64,000 nt of DNA from Prevotellaceae bacterium UBA2852. Its GTDB lineage: Bacteria; Bacteroidota; Bacteroidia; Bacteroidales; Bacteroidaceae. The stretch's first letter is position 1, and each line of letters starts with the position of its first letter. Positions 9,677-17,676 of this stretch are shown in pieces. The stretch is from the NCBI GenBank assembly GCA_002350855.1, contig DEFM01000024.1, positions 82,415 through 146,414 of the forward strand, written 5' to 3'. A model generated the notes under the pieces. It had not been told where the DNA came from. It saw only the letters and a program-made list of their open reading frames with translations, and ran no database searches. Position numbers and translations under genes: made by a program.

Positions 9677-11284
9677 TTATGGCAGAGTTTTAAGCAGAGC
9701 CACTACATTTTCGTTCTCCTTCACTTTAGAAAGTTCTGCTATACGTTCAGTGCTGTTAGCCACATCAGGAAGCACAGCAAGTTTCAGTTCATAGCACTTG
9801 ATGAGGTTCTTAGCAGCCTCAGGGGTTAACTGATGCTGACGTTCGACTTCGATATAAAGCTCAGCAGCCTTGGATTCATCCTTGGAAACACCTGTGCCAG
9901 TCATATATGCGTCAGCCACGAAGAGTGAAGCTAAGGAGATATCCTTGTCGGAAGCAGCTTGCATATATTCAAGAGCCTTCTTAGTGTCTTTGTCAACACC
10001 CTTGCCTTCTGCATAGCTTAAGCCTAAGTAGTAGCTGGCAATAGCACAGTTATCAGCAATACTGGTCCAAGATTTAATAGCCTTCTTTACGTTTGGCTTC
10101 TTGCCTTTGTCAGAAGCTGTACAAAAAGCAATCATTGCAGTGCCTTCATTATTCTTGGCTTTCTCCACAACCTTGAAGCGCTTGTTTGCCTCATCAATGT
10201 TCTCATCTACGAGGAGAGCCTTCATTCCATAGAGATATGCAGAGAAGATATTGTTGTCAGGCACTGCATCTGCACCTGAATTGGTGATAAGTTCCTTGAA
10301 CTTGTCCTTATAGCTTGTCTTGGTTGCGACCTCAGCAAACCACTGCATTGCAAGTCCATAATCACGTTCCACACCCAAGCCACGCATATAGCAGTGTGCG
10401 AGCCACCACTGAGCTTCGTTGCGAACAGAGTTGTTTACACGACTTCCGGCAGCAATCTTGAGATTAGCCACAGCCTTGGCAGAGTCAACTTCCACTCCGT
10501 CACCTTCATAGTAAATACGTCCAAGCTGTCCGTTTGCAGCTGTGAAGTGCTGATCAGCAGCCTTCTGCATCCATTCTATACCAGCTTTCTTGTCTTGAGC
10601 AACACCCTGTCCTTTGAACAGTTGATAACCATAAAAATATGTTGCTCCTACAACACCTGCTTCGGATGCTTTCCTGAACAATTCAGCAGACTTGTCAGCC
10701 TTGTTCTTCTGCAAATAGTAGCGAGCGAGGTCGTATTGGCTTTCCACATGACCGCCATTAGCCGCAAATTCCTGGTATGAACGTGCCTTTTCTTCGTCAC
10801 GCTTCACTTCTCCTACACCTTTATTATAGATATCATAAAGCAAGAGTCCGCTGAAAACCGAGAGGCTGTCAACCTTGGTCTGAGCTTCAAGGTATTTCAA
10901 CACATCACTATATTTGAATTCAAGTGATTTCTTGTACAAACCAGCTGCTTTTGCAGAGTCAGCCTTTACATTATAGCCGAACTGATAGTAACGTGCCAGG
11001 TTAGCTACAGCCTGACCGTTATTCTGCTCTGCTGCTTTAGCATACCAATGGAATGCCAGCTTATAATCTTGCTTCACTTGCTTACCTTTGTCGTACCATC
11101 CGGCAAGAAGCATCATATCCTCTACACTACCAGCCTCGGCACGCTTGGTAACAGCTGCCAGACTGTCCTTTGAAATCGCTGTTTCACGTTGAGTCTTTAC
11201 AGGCTTAACTTTCTTCTGAGCCTGTCCTGCTGAAGGGATTAGCAACAAGGCTGAGAGAAGTAATAAAAAAATGTTTTTCTTCAT
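9677..11284 (-). CDS. secreted Sel1-repeat (TPR-like) protein
   Basis: A 535-residue protein with a signal peptide (cleavage near 'SAGQAQ') followed by many Sel1-type helical repeats of about 36 residues. Examples are 'AFHWYAKAAEQNNGQAVANL' and 'GIEWMQKAADQHFTAANGQ'. Sel1 repeats mediate protein-protein contacts; the partner is unknown. It is the last gene of the LytTR/FHA/PP2C block, 31 bases downstream of the PP2C gene. The signal peptide puts it in the periplasm or envelope, whereas the phosphatase should be cytosolic, so the two cannot simply bind each other in the same compartment. It ends at a bidirectional terminator. Confidence 0.85.
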   Translation of the reverse strand: MKKNIFLLLLSALLLIPSAGQAQKKVKPVKTQRETAISKDSLAAVTKRAEAGSVEDMMLLAGWYDKGKQVKQDYKLAFHWYAKAAEQNNGQAVANLARYYQFGYNVKADSAKAAGLYKKSLEFKYSDVLKYLEAQTKVDSLSVFSGLLLYDIYNKGVGEVKRDEEKARSYQEFAANGGHVESQYDLARYYLQKNKADKSAELFRKASEAGVVGATYFYGYQLFKGQGVAQDKKAGIEWMQKAADQHFTAANGQLGRIYYEGDGVEVDSAKAVANLKIAAGSRVNNSVRNEAQWWLAHCYMRGLGVERDYGLAMQWFAEVATKTSYKDKFKELITNSGADAVPDNNIFSAYLYGMKALLVDENIDEANKRFKVVEKAKNNEGTAMIAFCTASDKGKKPNVKKAIKSWTSIADNCAIASYYLGLSYAEGKGVDKDTKKALEYMQAASDKDISLASLFVADAYMTGTGVSKDESKAAELYIEVERQHQLTPEAAKNLIKCYELKLAVLPDVANSTERIAELSKVKENENVVALLKTLP

Positions 11285-11315
11285 GACTGTATTAATATAG
11301 TTATTTACAATTCTG

Positions 11316-12287
11316 TTATTTATGGAAAAGATTTTTCAAGAAGGACTTGAATCCTTTCTCTTCCTGTTTATGAGGAATAGACTCTATGTCCTCCAGATGA
11401 TAGTGGCTGCTTTTCGACTGAAGGGTGTCATGCTCTTCAGCTGCTTCATCAACCGCTACCTCTTCGTTTTCTTTCTCATCTATTTCCGTATCATCTTCGC
11501 TACTCAATTCATTGTCCTCCAGAGTGACATCTTCAACATGAATAAGCATGGCTGTGTTGTTGTCATGACTATTTTCACTTGCCTTGGCAATTTTCTTGAT
11601 TTTCTCTTCGTCGGACAGGTCTGTATTGCAGAACAGTTCCAAAAGCTGGTCGTCAAGAATCTCCGACAACACTCCGTCGCTACAGAGGAAGAAATAGTCT
11701 CCACTGGCAATATCAGTGCTCCGCATCACGGTAGCCATGCAGCGAGGCTGGTCACCATCAACAGGTCCCATGAAACGAGTTATGACATTACGCTGGGGAT
11801 GAGTCAATGCTTCTTCTGGTGTAATCAGATTTGCATGCACAAGGGAATTCACCAATGAATGGTCATCACTACGATAGATTAACAAACCTTTCGAAGGACG
11901 AATCTGATAAATACGGCTGTCGCCAATATGTGCGAGTGTACAACCTTTGCGGTGGAATGCAGCAAAGGTCATCGTAGTCGCCATTCCCTCATTGATCTCA
12001 TTCGCCACTTCATCAAGAGCGTTATAGGCGTAATCAAGAGCGTGGCTGAAATCCTTATTTGTAAAGTCGTTTTTTTCAAAATCGAACTTAGCAAGGACTT
12101 TGCCAAACGCTTTGCACACCGTCTGACTAGCCACTTCACCTTTCTCACTGCCTCCTACTCCATCGCAAACAAGGAAAAAGCGCTGATTAATATCAGGAGT
12201 ATCAGAATCAGGGAAACGGGAGTCTTCCTGATTGCCACGCTGTCCAATCTGGTGGAATGAATATGATTGACCTAATTTTATAACCAT
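11316..12287 (-). CDS. PP2C-family serine/threonine protein phosphatase
   Basis: A 323-residue protein. Residues 1-240 or so form a PP2C domain with the metal-binding motifs 'RGNQEDS', 'VCDGVGGSEKGE', 'HIGDSRIY', 'LCSDGVLSEIL' and 'HDNNTAM'. No signal peptide or membrane span is visible in the domain, so it should act in the cytosol. The tail (about 245-323) is strongly acidic (SSEDDTEIDEKENEE) and ends in a basic, Phe-rich stretch (FKSFLKNLFHK). It removes phosphate from Ser/Thr and so fits with the FHA phosphothreonine readers around it, but no Ser/Thr kinase gene is in this window. It lies 27 bases after the zinc-ribbon/FHA gene. Confidence 0.88.
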   Translation of the reverse strand: MVIKLGQSYSFHQIGQRGNQEDSRFPDSDTPDINQRFFLVCDGVGGSEKGEVASQTVCKAFGKVLAKFDFEKNDFTNKDFSHALDYAYNALDEVANEINEGMATTMTFAAFHRKGCTLAHIGDSRIYQIRPSKGLLIYRSDDHSLVNSLVHANLITPEEALTHPQRNVITRFMGPVDGDQPRCMATVMRSTDIASGDYFFLCSDGVLSEILDDQLLELFCNTDLSDEEKIKKIAKASENSHDNNTAMLIHVEDVTLEDNELSSEDDTEIDEKENEEVAVDEAAEEHDTLQSKSSHYHLEDIESIPHKQEEKGFKSFLKNLFHK

Positions 12288-12314
12288 AGTTGGTTTAACA
12301 TTGAATCATGGGTG

Positions 12315-13253
12315 TTATTTATCTTCTTTGAAGGTAAGAATCGTGTTACCTAACTTAATAATGTCGCCATAGTTCAGATAGATGCGACTACCAACAGTAA
12401 GTTCCTTACCATTAACCAAAATCGGGTTAGCTGTATGGATTACCGAGAACTGGAAAGAATAGCGTCCGTAACCATCACGATCTACCATAATTTCCACTGA
12501 ACGACGGCTCACGAATCCGTCATCAAGCTGGCAATCTGAAGCTTGGTTCAAGTCAGTACGCCCTATGATATTAACTCCTGGTCGTAATACATATGTTTTT
12601 CGTCTGAAGAAACTTCCCCAAACGAGCTTACCATTGCTTTTGTTGCCACTCATTCCCAAGCCTGGGGTGATGGTTGTAGTTCGCTCTTCATCAGTGGAAG
12701 GCATAATTCCCATTCCACCCACTGGATTAACAATTCCACCTACAGGCGCTGCAACTTCTGGCTGTGCTGGCTGTTGAACAGGCTGGGGAGCATTAGGATC
12801 ATAAGCTTCATAAACTATAATTGCACCACATTGTTTGCATGAGCATTTACGTCGTCCCACGTCAGAAGGTTTGATTCTTAACTTTTTCTGACATTGTGGA
12901 CAAACCAGTTCATACATTTCGTTAACTATCGCCTTGTCTGCAAAAACGAAACGACCATCACCCAGCGGAGATGCGTTGCCAAGTGTTGGCAGGGATGCGG
13001 GTGTTGGTGCAGGTTTTGTTTCCGGCATAGTTGAAACTGCTGGCTGTGATGCATTCTTAGCTGTACCTGCCGCTGGCGCAGCAGGTTTTTGCTGCGCCAG
13101 TTGTATAGGTTTTGGATTGAGTTGTAGAATTATGCGATGTTTACAGTGTGGGCAATCACATTTGTATTCACCTGGTTTATCGAACTTTGGTATTGCAAAT
13201 TGTTTTTTGCACTGAGGACACTGTAGAATCACTTTATTATTAATCTCGTCCAT
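12315..13253 (-). CDS. zinc-ribbon and FHA-domain protein
   Basis: A 312-residue protein with two Cys-rich zinc-ribbon-like modules. The first has 'CPQCKKQFAIP' and 'CDCPHC'; the second has 'CPQCQKKLRIK' and 'CSCKQCG'. They are separated by Pro/Ala-rich linkers. A C-terminal FHA domain spans about 225-308 ('IIGRTDLNQASDCQLDDGF', 'ILVNGKEL', 'YGDIIKLG'). FHA domains bind phosphothreonine. Here the usual SRxH is 'SRRS', so the conserved His is replaced, which may weaken or change binding. It is probably an intracellular adaptor co-transcribed with the PP2C gene. Confidence 0.8.
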   Translation of the reverse strand: MDEINNKVILQCPQCKKQFAIPKFDKPGEYKCDCPHCKHRIILQLNPKPIQLAQQKPAAPAAGTAKNASQPAVSTMPETKPAPTPASLPTLGNASPLGDGRFVFADKAIVNEMYELVCPQCQKKLRIKPSDVGRRKCSCKQCGAIIVYEAYDPNAPQPVQQPAQPEVAAPVGGIVNPVGGMGIMPSTDEERTTTITPGLGMSGNKSNGKLVWGSFFRRKTYVLRPGVNIIGRTDLNQASDCQLDDGFVSRRSVEIMVDRDGYGRYSFQFSVIHTANPILVNGKELTVGSRIYLNYGDIIKLGNTILTFKEDK

Positions 13254-13333
13254 AGTCAGTGGGGGGTCAAAGTATATACATTTCTTATTATGTATATATA
13301 GAATTGTTTTCTATTGTGTTGTATCTTGTATGC

Positions 13334-14365
13334 TTAGATCTCGTCAACATCTACCTCGTCAGAGAATAAAATGTCGTCGTCACCACCGAGGTCGAGGTCG
13401 TCATTGTCGATGTCTGCAAGGATGTCGTCGTCGTCAACAATCTGATCTACGAGGTCGTCTTCGTCGATATCCTCATCGAGAGCAAGGTCGTCATCGTCGC
13501 CATCTGTGTCAACGAAGTCTTCGAGCAATGCGCTGTCGTCTTCTGCGTAAAGTTCATCCTCACCCTCTACACTTGCGAGGTAGTCGCCAGAATCGTCCTG
13601 CATATCCTGAAGGTCGCTGTATGCGAGTTGAGCTTCAGCATAACCGGTTACGTCACCGTCAGAGTTAACGAATGATTCGAAGATATAGTCGCCATCAAGG
13701 TCTGCGAGAAGGTGTTCACTTCCGTCAGCAGCTGTTACCGATGCTACAGTGTATTCGCTACCATCAGCAGCGTAGGCTGTTTCAAATCCGTTAACAGTGA
13801 ATACCGATGGTGAGTCAATGTCACTGTTATCTACTTCGTCGTTGAGAAGAGTTGCCACGATTGCTTCGTCGCCTGTGAGGTCTGTATCTTCGCCTCCATT
13901 GTCGTCGTTATTTTCGCCACCGTTGATAATATCGTCAATGTTGTCGTCTTCTCCTTCTTCAACTACATCTTCACCACCTTCGTCAGTTTCATTGTTGTCG
14001 GTGTTGTTATCGTCATCAACATGCACTTCTTCGTTATTGGCATTTTCTTCTGTTTCATCTACATTAATGTTTGCTGCCAAAGAAGCGGAGTCATCGTCAG
14101 ATGCTGCCATTGCTACTGCTGCACCAGCTGCTCCCATAGCTACCACACCTGCTGCTGTTAGGATTGTTGCTGTGTTGTTGTTTCCGGCTTTAGCCTTATC
14201 TGCGCTCTGTGGCATTGCTTCCTGAGCGGGAGCTTCTTGAGCTGCGGGATCTGACATCTTCAGTGTATTTTCTTCTTGATTTTCTACTGGGTTTTGTACT
14301 GGTGCTGGAGTTGGTTGCACGTTATTAACACTCTGATTGTTGGGGTTGAATACTTGAGTTTCCAT
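13334..14365 (-). CDS. acidic single-span membrane protein of unknown function
   Basis: A 343-residue protein. Residues 1-60 are Pro/Gln/Asn-rich with no signal peptide, and one small-residue hydrophobic segment covers about 66-88 (ILTAAGVVAMGAAGAAVAMA). The rest is extremely rich in Asp and Glu ('DEGGEDVVEEGEDDNIDD', 'DTDGDDDDLALDEDIDEDD'). A less acidic island near 180-260 has repeated 'AADGSE' units. I recognise no family. The acidic arm could bind Ca2+ or basic partners; this is inference. Just upstream at 14459-14492 is a two-copy direct repeat that looks like a LytTR operator. Confidence 0.75.
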   Translation of the reverse strand: METQVFNPNNQSVNNVQPTPAPVQNPVENQEENTLKMSDPAAQEAPAQEAMPQSADKAKAGNNNTATILTAAGVVAMGAAGAAVAMAASDDDSASLAANINVDETEENANNEEVHVDDDNNTDNNETDEGGEDVVEEGEDDNIDDIINGGENNDDNGGEDTDLTGDEAIVATLLNDEVDNSDIDSPSVFTVNGFETAYAADGSEYTVASVTAADGSEHLLADLDGDYIFESFVNSDGDVTGYAEAQLAYSDLQDMQDDSGDYLASVEGEDELYAEDDSALLEDFVDTDGDDDDLALDEDIDEDDLVDQIVDDDDILADIDNDDLDLGGDDDILFSDEVDVDEI

Positions 14366-14458
14366 AGTGAAATTTTTTTAGATTGGTAATTAATTTTTGT
14401 TTTCTGCTGCAAAGTAAATATGTTTTTTTCTACTTGTCAAGAGTTTTTTCGCATGTTG

Positions 14459-14492
14459 GACGAAGTGTAGCATGTTTCTTGACGAAGTGTAG
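14459..14492 (-). promoter_or_regulatory. candidate LytTR-type operator, direct repeat with 22-bp period
   Basis: The 12-mer GACGAAGTGTAG occurs exactly twice, starting at 14459 and 14481, a 22-bp (two-turn) spacing like known LytTR sites (two direct repeats of about 9 bp, 21-22 bp apart). It lies 94 bases before the acidic-protein gene. The same block encodes a LytTR protein. Binding is inference. Confidence 0.5.
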
Positions 14493-14531
14493 TTTTTTGC
14501 GGCATGAAACAAAAACAATGGTTTTGTAAGG

Positions 14532-15269
14532 TTATTTATCCCAATCTGTTATAACCGTATCGTGTTGAGAACGAGGACCTACCAACTTCGGAGTCTGGGA
14601 AGAACGTCTTTTCACGTCGGCGTGTATGTATTTGAAGAGTTCGAACACTGTAACCTTCTTGTCACCGTTGGTGTCAGCCATACCACGAAGTCCCTTGATT
14701 AAAGCCTTGGAGAAGTAGCCATGACCTACCCAGTCGTTTTCGTATGAGTATTCATCGGCTGCACATGCCAGGAAGAAAGTCAGTCCGGCATTGCCATCGT
14801 TGCTCCATTCATAGAGGTCTGATGTTTCAACCACACTTCCCGCCTTACAAGCGTCAATAAAGCAGAACACTTTCTTGGTTTTTGATGCTTTGAGGTGATT
14901 TACAAATTCTCTATAAGAAAGCATATTGGATGGTGAGACATCAGCTCCATACGTAGCCATAGCTCCTTCTGTTCCGTGTCCACTGTATGCAAAGATTATC
15001 ATATCTTCTTCCTTGGCAACGGTAAGGATGGCATCAAGCTTTTCCAGGATCTTGGCACGTGTTGCGAATTTACTGGTTACAAGCACAGTCTTTGCACCTT
15101 GGTTGTCAAAAACCTTTTGCAGAGCTTTGACATCCTTAGTAGTATTGCCAAGGTTTAGATCTGCGTTGCCGTAGTTTGATACTCCTGTTAGCAGCACATA
15201 TGTTTTCTGTGCGAATGTGTTGGCAATTGCAAATGCCAGCACCATTATGAATGTCGTTAACTTTTTCAT
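14532..15269 (-). CDS. secreted caspase-family (C14) cysteine protease
   Basis: A 245-residue protein with a signal peptide (MKKLTTFIMVLAFAIANTFAQ) and a caspase-like domain. The catalytic His is in 'FAYSGHGTEG' (about residue 98) and the Cys is in 'CFIDACKAGS' (about residue 142). The caspase fold is supported by 'YVLLTGVSNYG' at the start and 'FFLACAADEYSYEN' after the Cys. An EF-hand-like 'DTNGDKKVTVFELF' near the end could bind Ca2+. Metacaspase-type enzymes usually cleave after Lys or Arg. It lies 7 bases after the FHA-membrane gene, so the two are likely co-transcribed. Confidence 0.88.
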   Translation of the reverse strand: MKKLTTFIMVLAFAIANTFAQKTYVLLTGVSNYGNADLNLGNTTKDVKALQKVFDNQGAKTVLVTSKFATRAKILEKLDAILTVAKEEDMIIFAYSGHGTEGAMATYGADVSPSNMLSYREFVNHLKASKTKKVFCFIDACKAGSVVETSDLYEWSNDGNAGLTFFLACAADEYSYENDWVGHGYFSKALIKGLRGMADTNGDKKVTVFELFKYIHADVKRRSSQTPKLVGPRSQHDTVITDWDK

Positions 15270-15276
15270 AGATCGT

Positions 15277-16023
15277 TTAGGATTTTCTAGTTGTTGATGA
15301 TTGTATGCGTGGATTGGGTTTAACCTTGCCTTTACATCCCGGGCACTGCATTGCCTTCACATCCTGAGAAGAGAGTTTGCGTGAGCAGCAAGGATTCGGG
15401 CAGTCGAAGAGACGATTGCGTTTTTCAACAATCTTCTTTCGTCCTGTCTGAGGGTTATATATTATTGTATAGAGCGATGACAGAATGGTACCAATACGCA
15501 ACAAGTTCATTTTGAGGTCTGTCTGCTCTTTTGGTAACAAGAACGAAACACCCAATGCGATCAGGGTCAGTCCTGAGATGATTCTTCTGAGCAGAAGTGC
15601 CTTTTGCTCCTGTTTCTTGAGATCTTCCTCAACTTCCTGATCTCTCATTACCAGATACTGCATTTCCGCAGTGAAGTTGCCCGCTACTACCGCCTGACGT
15701 GCATAGAATTTGCATCCAAGCGAGTTGTCAGGTCCGAGATAGATGAAAGTCATCGGTGTGATGGCAAGCCTACTGACACGGTGTTTGCTTCCGTCGTGTT
15801 CGTTGCGCACGAATGTGCCGTTTAGCGAACCGAGATCTTCAAGAAACCATTGCCCGTTTTGATCTATAGTGATCTTCGCATGCTGACGGCTCACACCTGT
15901 CGCTTCAATTGCAAACGGCTGTGTGCCCTCTTTCCCGAGAATAATTTCTACTGGTAGCTGTCCTGGAGCAAAATTCACTGCTCCTAATTCTGCATAAGGC
16001 ATGTGATCGTTCTGCTGGTACAT
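15277..16023 (-). CDS. FHA-domain membrane protein with C-terminal zinc ribbon
   Basis: A 248-residue protein. The N-terminal FHA domain (about 15-115) has the canonical 'GVSRQHAKI' and 'LEDLGSLNGTF', although the usual GR is GK. An acidic coiled stretch leads to two hydrophobic segments (about 142-158 and 166-182, with 'ISGLTLIALGVSFLLP'). A C-terminal Cys motif ('CPNPCC' and 'CPGC') resembles a zinc ribbon. It should read phosphothreonine at the inner face of the membrane. The start at 16023 (MYQQNDHMPY) is preferred because it avoids overlapping the upstream gene; a longer frame begins at 16050. Confidence 0.82.
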   Translation of the reverse strand: MYQQNDHMPYAELGAVNFAPGQLPVEIILGKEGTQPFAIEATGVSRQHAKITIDQNGQWFLEDLGSLNGTFVRNEHDGSKHRVSRLAITPMTFIYLGPDNSLGCKFYARQAVVAGNFTAEMQYLVMRDQEVEEDLKKQEQKALLLRRIISGLTLIALGVSFLLPKEQTDLKMNLLRIGTILSSLYTIIYNPQTGRKKIVEKRNRLFDCPNPCCSRKLSSQDVKAMQCPGCKGKVKPNPRIQSSTTRKS

Positions 16024-16027
16024 GTTC

Positions 16028-16408
16028 TCAGTTTTTTCCGTTTTGTGCAAGTAATTTGAAACTCTTAGCAGTAGCTTCCTTGTAAACCTTAAGAACCGTC
16101 TTAGGAAGTTTGAGCCTAATTTCGTTCTCTGCTCCGTCCCACAGAGTAATCAGCTGTCTCACAAGGTCTATACGATGCAGATACTTGTGGTTAACAATAA
16201 CACTGCGGCCAAGTCTGACGAATTTGTTCTGCAGGTCATTTGCAGACTTGATGGTTGTTTCCACAATAGAAATACCCAGTGTAATGAGAACCTCTTTGCG
16301 ATTGATATAAACTACTTTGGAATAGTTTCCATTAGCTTGAATGAACGCCACCTTGTCGGTATCTACGGCGGTGAGTTCGTCACGTGATGTGAAGATAATT
16401 TTTGCCAT
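16028..16408 (-). CDS. stand-alone LytTR DNA-binding regulator
   Basis: A 126-residue protein consisting of a LytTR domain only. The hallmark 'KFVRLGRSVIVNHKYLHRI' is present, with 'IQANGNYSKVVYINRKEV' before it. There is no receiver or sensor domain, so activity must be set by level or by a partner. It is first in the block, followed closely by the FHA-membrane and caspase genes. A candidate LytTR repeat lies at 14459-14492 before the acidic-protein gene, suggesting it controls the second half of the block. The promoter -7 box is at 16461-16468. Confidence 0.88.
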   Translation of the reverse strand: MAKIIFTSRDELTAVDTDKVAFIQANGNYSKVVYINRKEVLITLGISIVETTIKSANDLQNKFVRLGRSVIVNHKYLHRIDLVRQLITLWDGAENEIRLKLPKTVLKVYKEATAKSFKLLAQNGKN

Positions 16409-16460
16409 GGTGTTATTCGTTTTTATTCTTGTTAGTTAGTTATACGCAATTGTTGATTGG

Positions 16461-16468
16461 CAAAGTTA
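16461..16468 (-). promoter_or_regulatory. -7 box for the LytTR-FHA-caspase operon
   Basis: TAACTTTG on the minus strand matches TAnnTTTG and lies 53 bases before the LytTR start. Confidence 0.55.
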
Positions 16469-16520
16469 TACTTTTTATTTAAGTAAAAAACATTTTTATT
16501 ACTTTTTTTTGAAAAAGTTT

Positions 16521-16566
16521 GAAAAAAATTAAGAAAAGCGGTAGCGCTTCTCCCGAAGTGCTACCG
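16521..16566 (-). terminator. terminator of the His/Gly/Asn-rich protein gene
   Basis: The inverted repeat CGGTAGCGCTTC/GAAGTGCTACCG (16539-16550 and 16555-16566, one mismatch) is followed on the minus strand by a T-rich run (16521-16538). It lies 62 bases after the stop of the gene at 16628-17458. Confidence 0.8.
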
Positions 16567-16627
16567 TAATGAACCAATAAATAAAAATCTGTAGAAAGAG
16601 AGTTAAGGTTAGTTATATGGTTGTTTT

Positions 16628-17458
16628 TTATCTGCGACCTGCTCCAACTCGTCCGTTGTTAGCAGAGCCACTGCGTGTTCCGCGGCTTCCACCTGCATTA
16701 TGATTTCCACCGCCGTTGTGATTGCCACCACCGTTGAAGTTGCCACCATTATTGTGATTTCCTCCATTGTGGTTTCCACCGTTGTGGTTTCCACCGTTGT
16801 GGTTTCCACCATTGTGGCTACCACCGCCATTGAAATTACCTCCATTGTGGTTGCCACCGCCGTTGAAGTTGCCTCCATTGTGGTGTCCGCCTCCATAATT
16901 ATGGTTGCCGTTATAGTTTCCTGGGTGGCCATAATTGTGGTCGTGATGGTTGCCATATCGTCCTGGTCCTGCTGGGCGATGTGCCGGACGCATACCTGCG
17001 AAGTAATGTCCTCCGTGATAGCTGGTATAGTGTACGGGAGCGCCATAGTAGAAGTAGTTAGGACGATTATCGTAAGCATAGATACGGAATCTCCAGCGAT
17101 TGTTGGCGAATGCTATCGGACGATAGAAATAATCGAGTGCGATATAGCGATTCCACTGGTATGGTGTGAGCAGACGACGAAGAGCTGCGTCACGAGCTGC
17201 GAGAATGAGATCGTAGTCTGTTGCATAGTATCCGTAGGCGAGGTCGTCAAGATAGTCGTTAACTCCATAGATATAATCGTAGTTAATCATATAGAGGTCG
17301 TCCAGCAGATGTGTTGCGATACCAAGAGTGTAAGCCATGCGGTCTGTAAGCATTCTGGCATTGTTACGCATTACGTAGTCTGTCATCGGTTGTGCGTTGC
17401 TTGTCATAGTTGTGAACGCTATCAACATTGTTGCGAGTAAGTTTTTCATTGTCTTCAT
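16628..17458 (-). CDS. secreted His/Gly/Asn-repeat protein
   Basis: A 276-residue protein with a signal peptide (cleavage near 'TSNAQP'). Residues 25-150 are Tyr/Asp/Arg-rich and helical-looking ('RNNARMLTDRMAYTLGIA'). The rest is a tandem repeat of GGNHN/GGNFN units (about 175-265) ending in a basic Gly/Arg tail. The repeats are also near-identical at DNA level (15-bp units at about 16758-16818), so unit number could vary by slippage. His-rich repeats often bind Zn, Cu or Ni; here that is inference. The start is supported by AGGAGG eight bases before the ATG, a strong Shine-Dalgarno unusual for this phylum. I do not recognise the N-terminal domain. Confidence 0.8.
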   Translation of the reverse strand: MKTMKNLLATMLIAFTTMTSNAQPMTDYVMRNNARMLTDRMAYTLGIATHLLDDLYMINYDYIYGVNDYLDDLAYGYYATDYDLILAARDAALRRLLTPYQWNRYIALDYFYRPIAFANNRWRFRIYAYDNRPNYFYYGAPVHYTSYHGGHYFAGMRPAHRPAGPGRYGNHHDHNYGHPGNYNGNHNYGGGHHNGGNFNGGGNHNGGNFNGGGSHNGGNHNGGNHNGGNHNGGNHNNGGNFNGGGNHNGGGNHNAGGSRGTRSGSANNGRVGAGRR

Positions 17459-17530
17459 AACTTATCCTCCTATATTTTATAATTAGTAATTATTTTATTG
17501 TTTATGATTTCTTTTGTTCTTTTGACGCTG

Positions 17531-17538
17531 CAAAGTTA
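17531..17538 (-). promoter_or_regulatory. -7 box for the His/Gly/Asn-repeat protein gene
   Basis: TAACTTTG on the minus strand, 73 bases before the start codon, matches TAnnTTTG. Confidence 0.55.
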
Positions 17539-17599
17539 TTAAGGTTTAGTCAGGAAATATCGGGATTATTCCTAAACATTGATTGTTTTTTCCCTATTG

Positions 17600-17633
17600 T
17601 TTGTAGGGAATTCCCCGATTTTTACTACTTTTG
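17600..17633 (+). promoter_or_regulatory. promoter of the DUF4954 gene
   Basis: TACTTTTG at 17626-17633 matches TAnnTTTG. A TTTG at 17600-17603 sits 22 bases upstream as a possible -33 box. The start codon follows 44 bases later. Confidence 0.5.
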
Positions 17634-17676
17634 CACCAGATTATCAATTCTTACCTTAATATTATAACGCGCGCGT

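Noticed and set aside
9677..16408. Type VI secretion or prophage origin for the FHA/PP2C block
   Set aside because: No secretion, tail or phage structural genes are present, and the base composition resembles the neighbours.
16758..16818. Possible CRISPR-like tandem repeat
   Set aside because: The units are contiguous 15-bp codon repeats within a coding sequence and there are no spacers.
16700..17440. A 246-codon open frame antisense to the His/Gly/Asn-repeat gene
   Set aside because: It mirrors the repetitive gene, has Val/Ile/Ser bias from the complement of GGN/CAY codons, and lacks any family motif.
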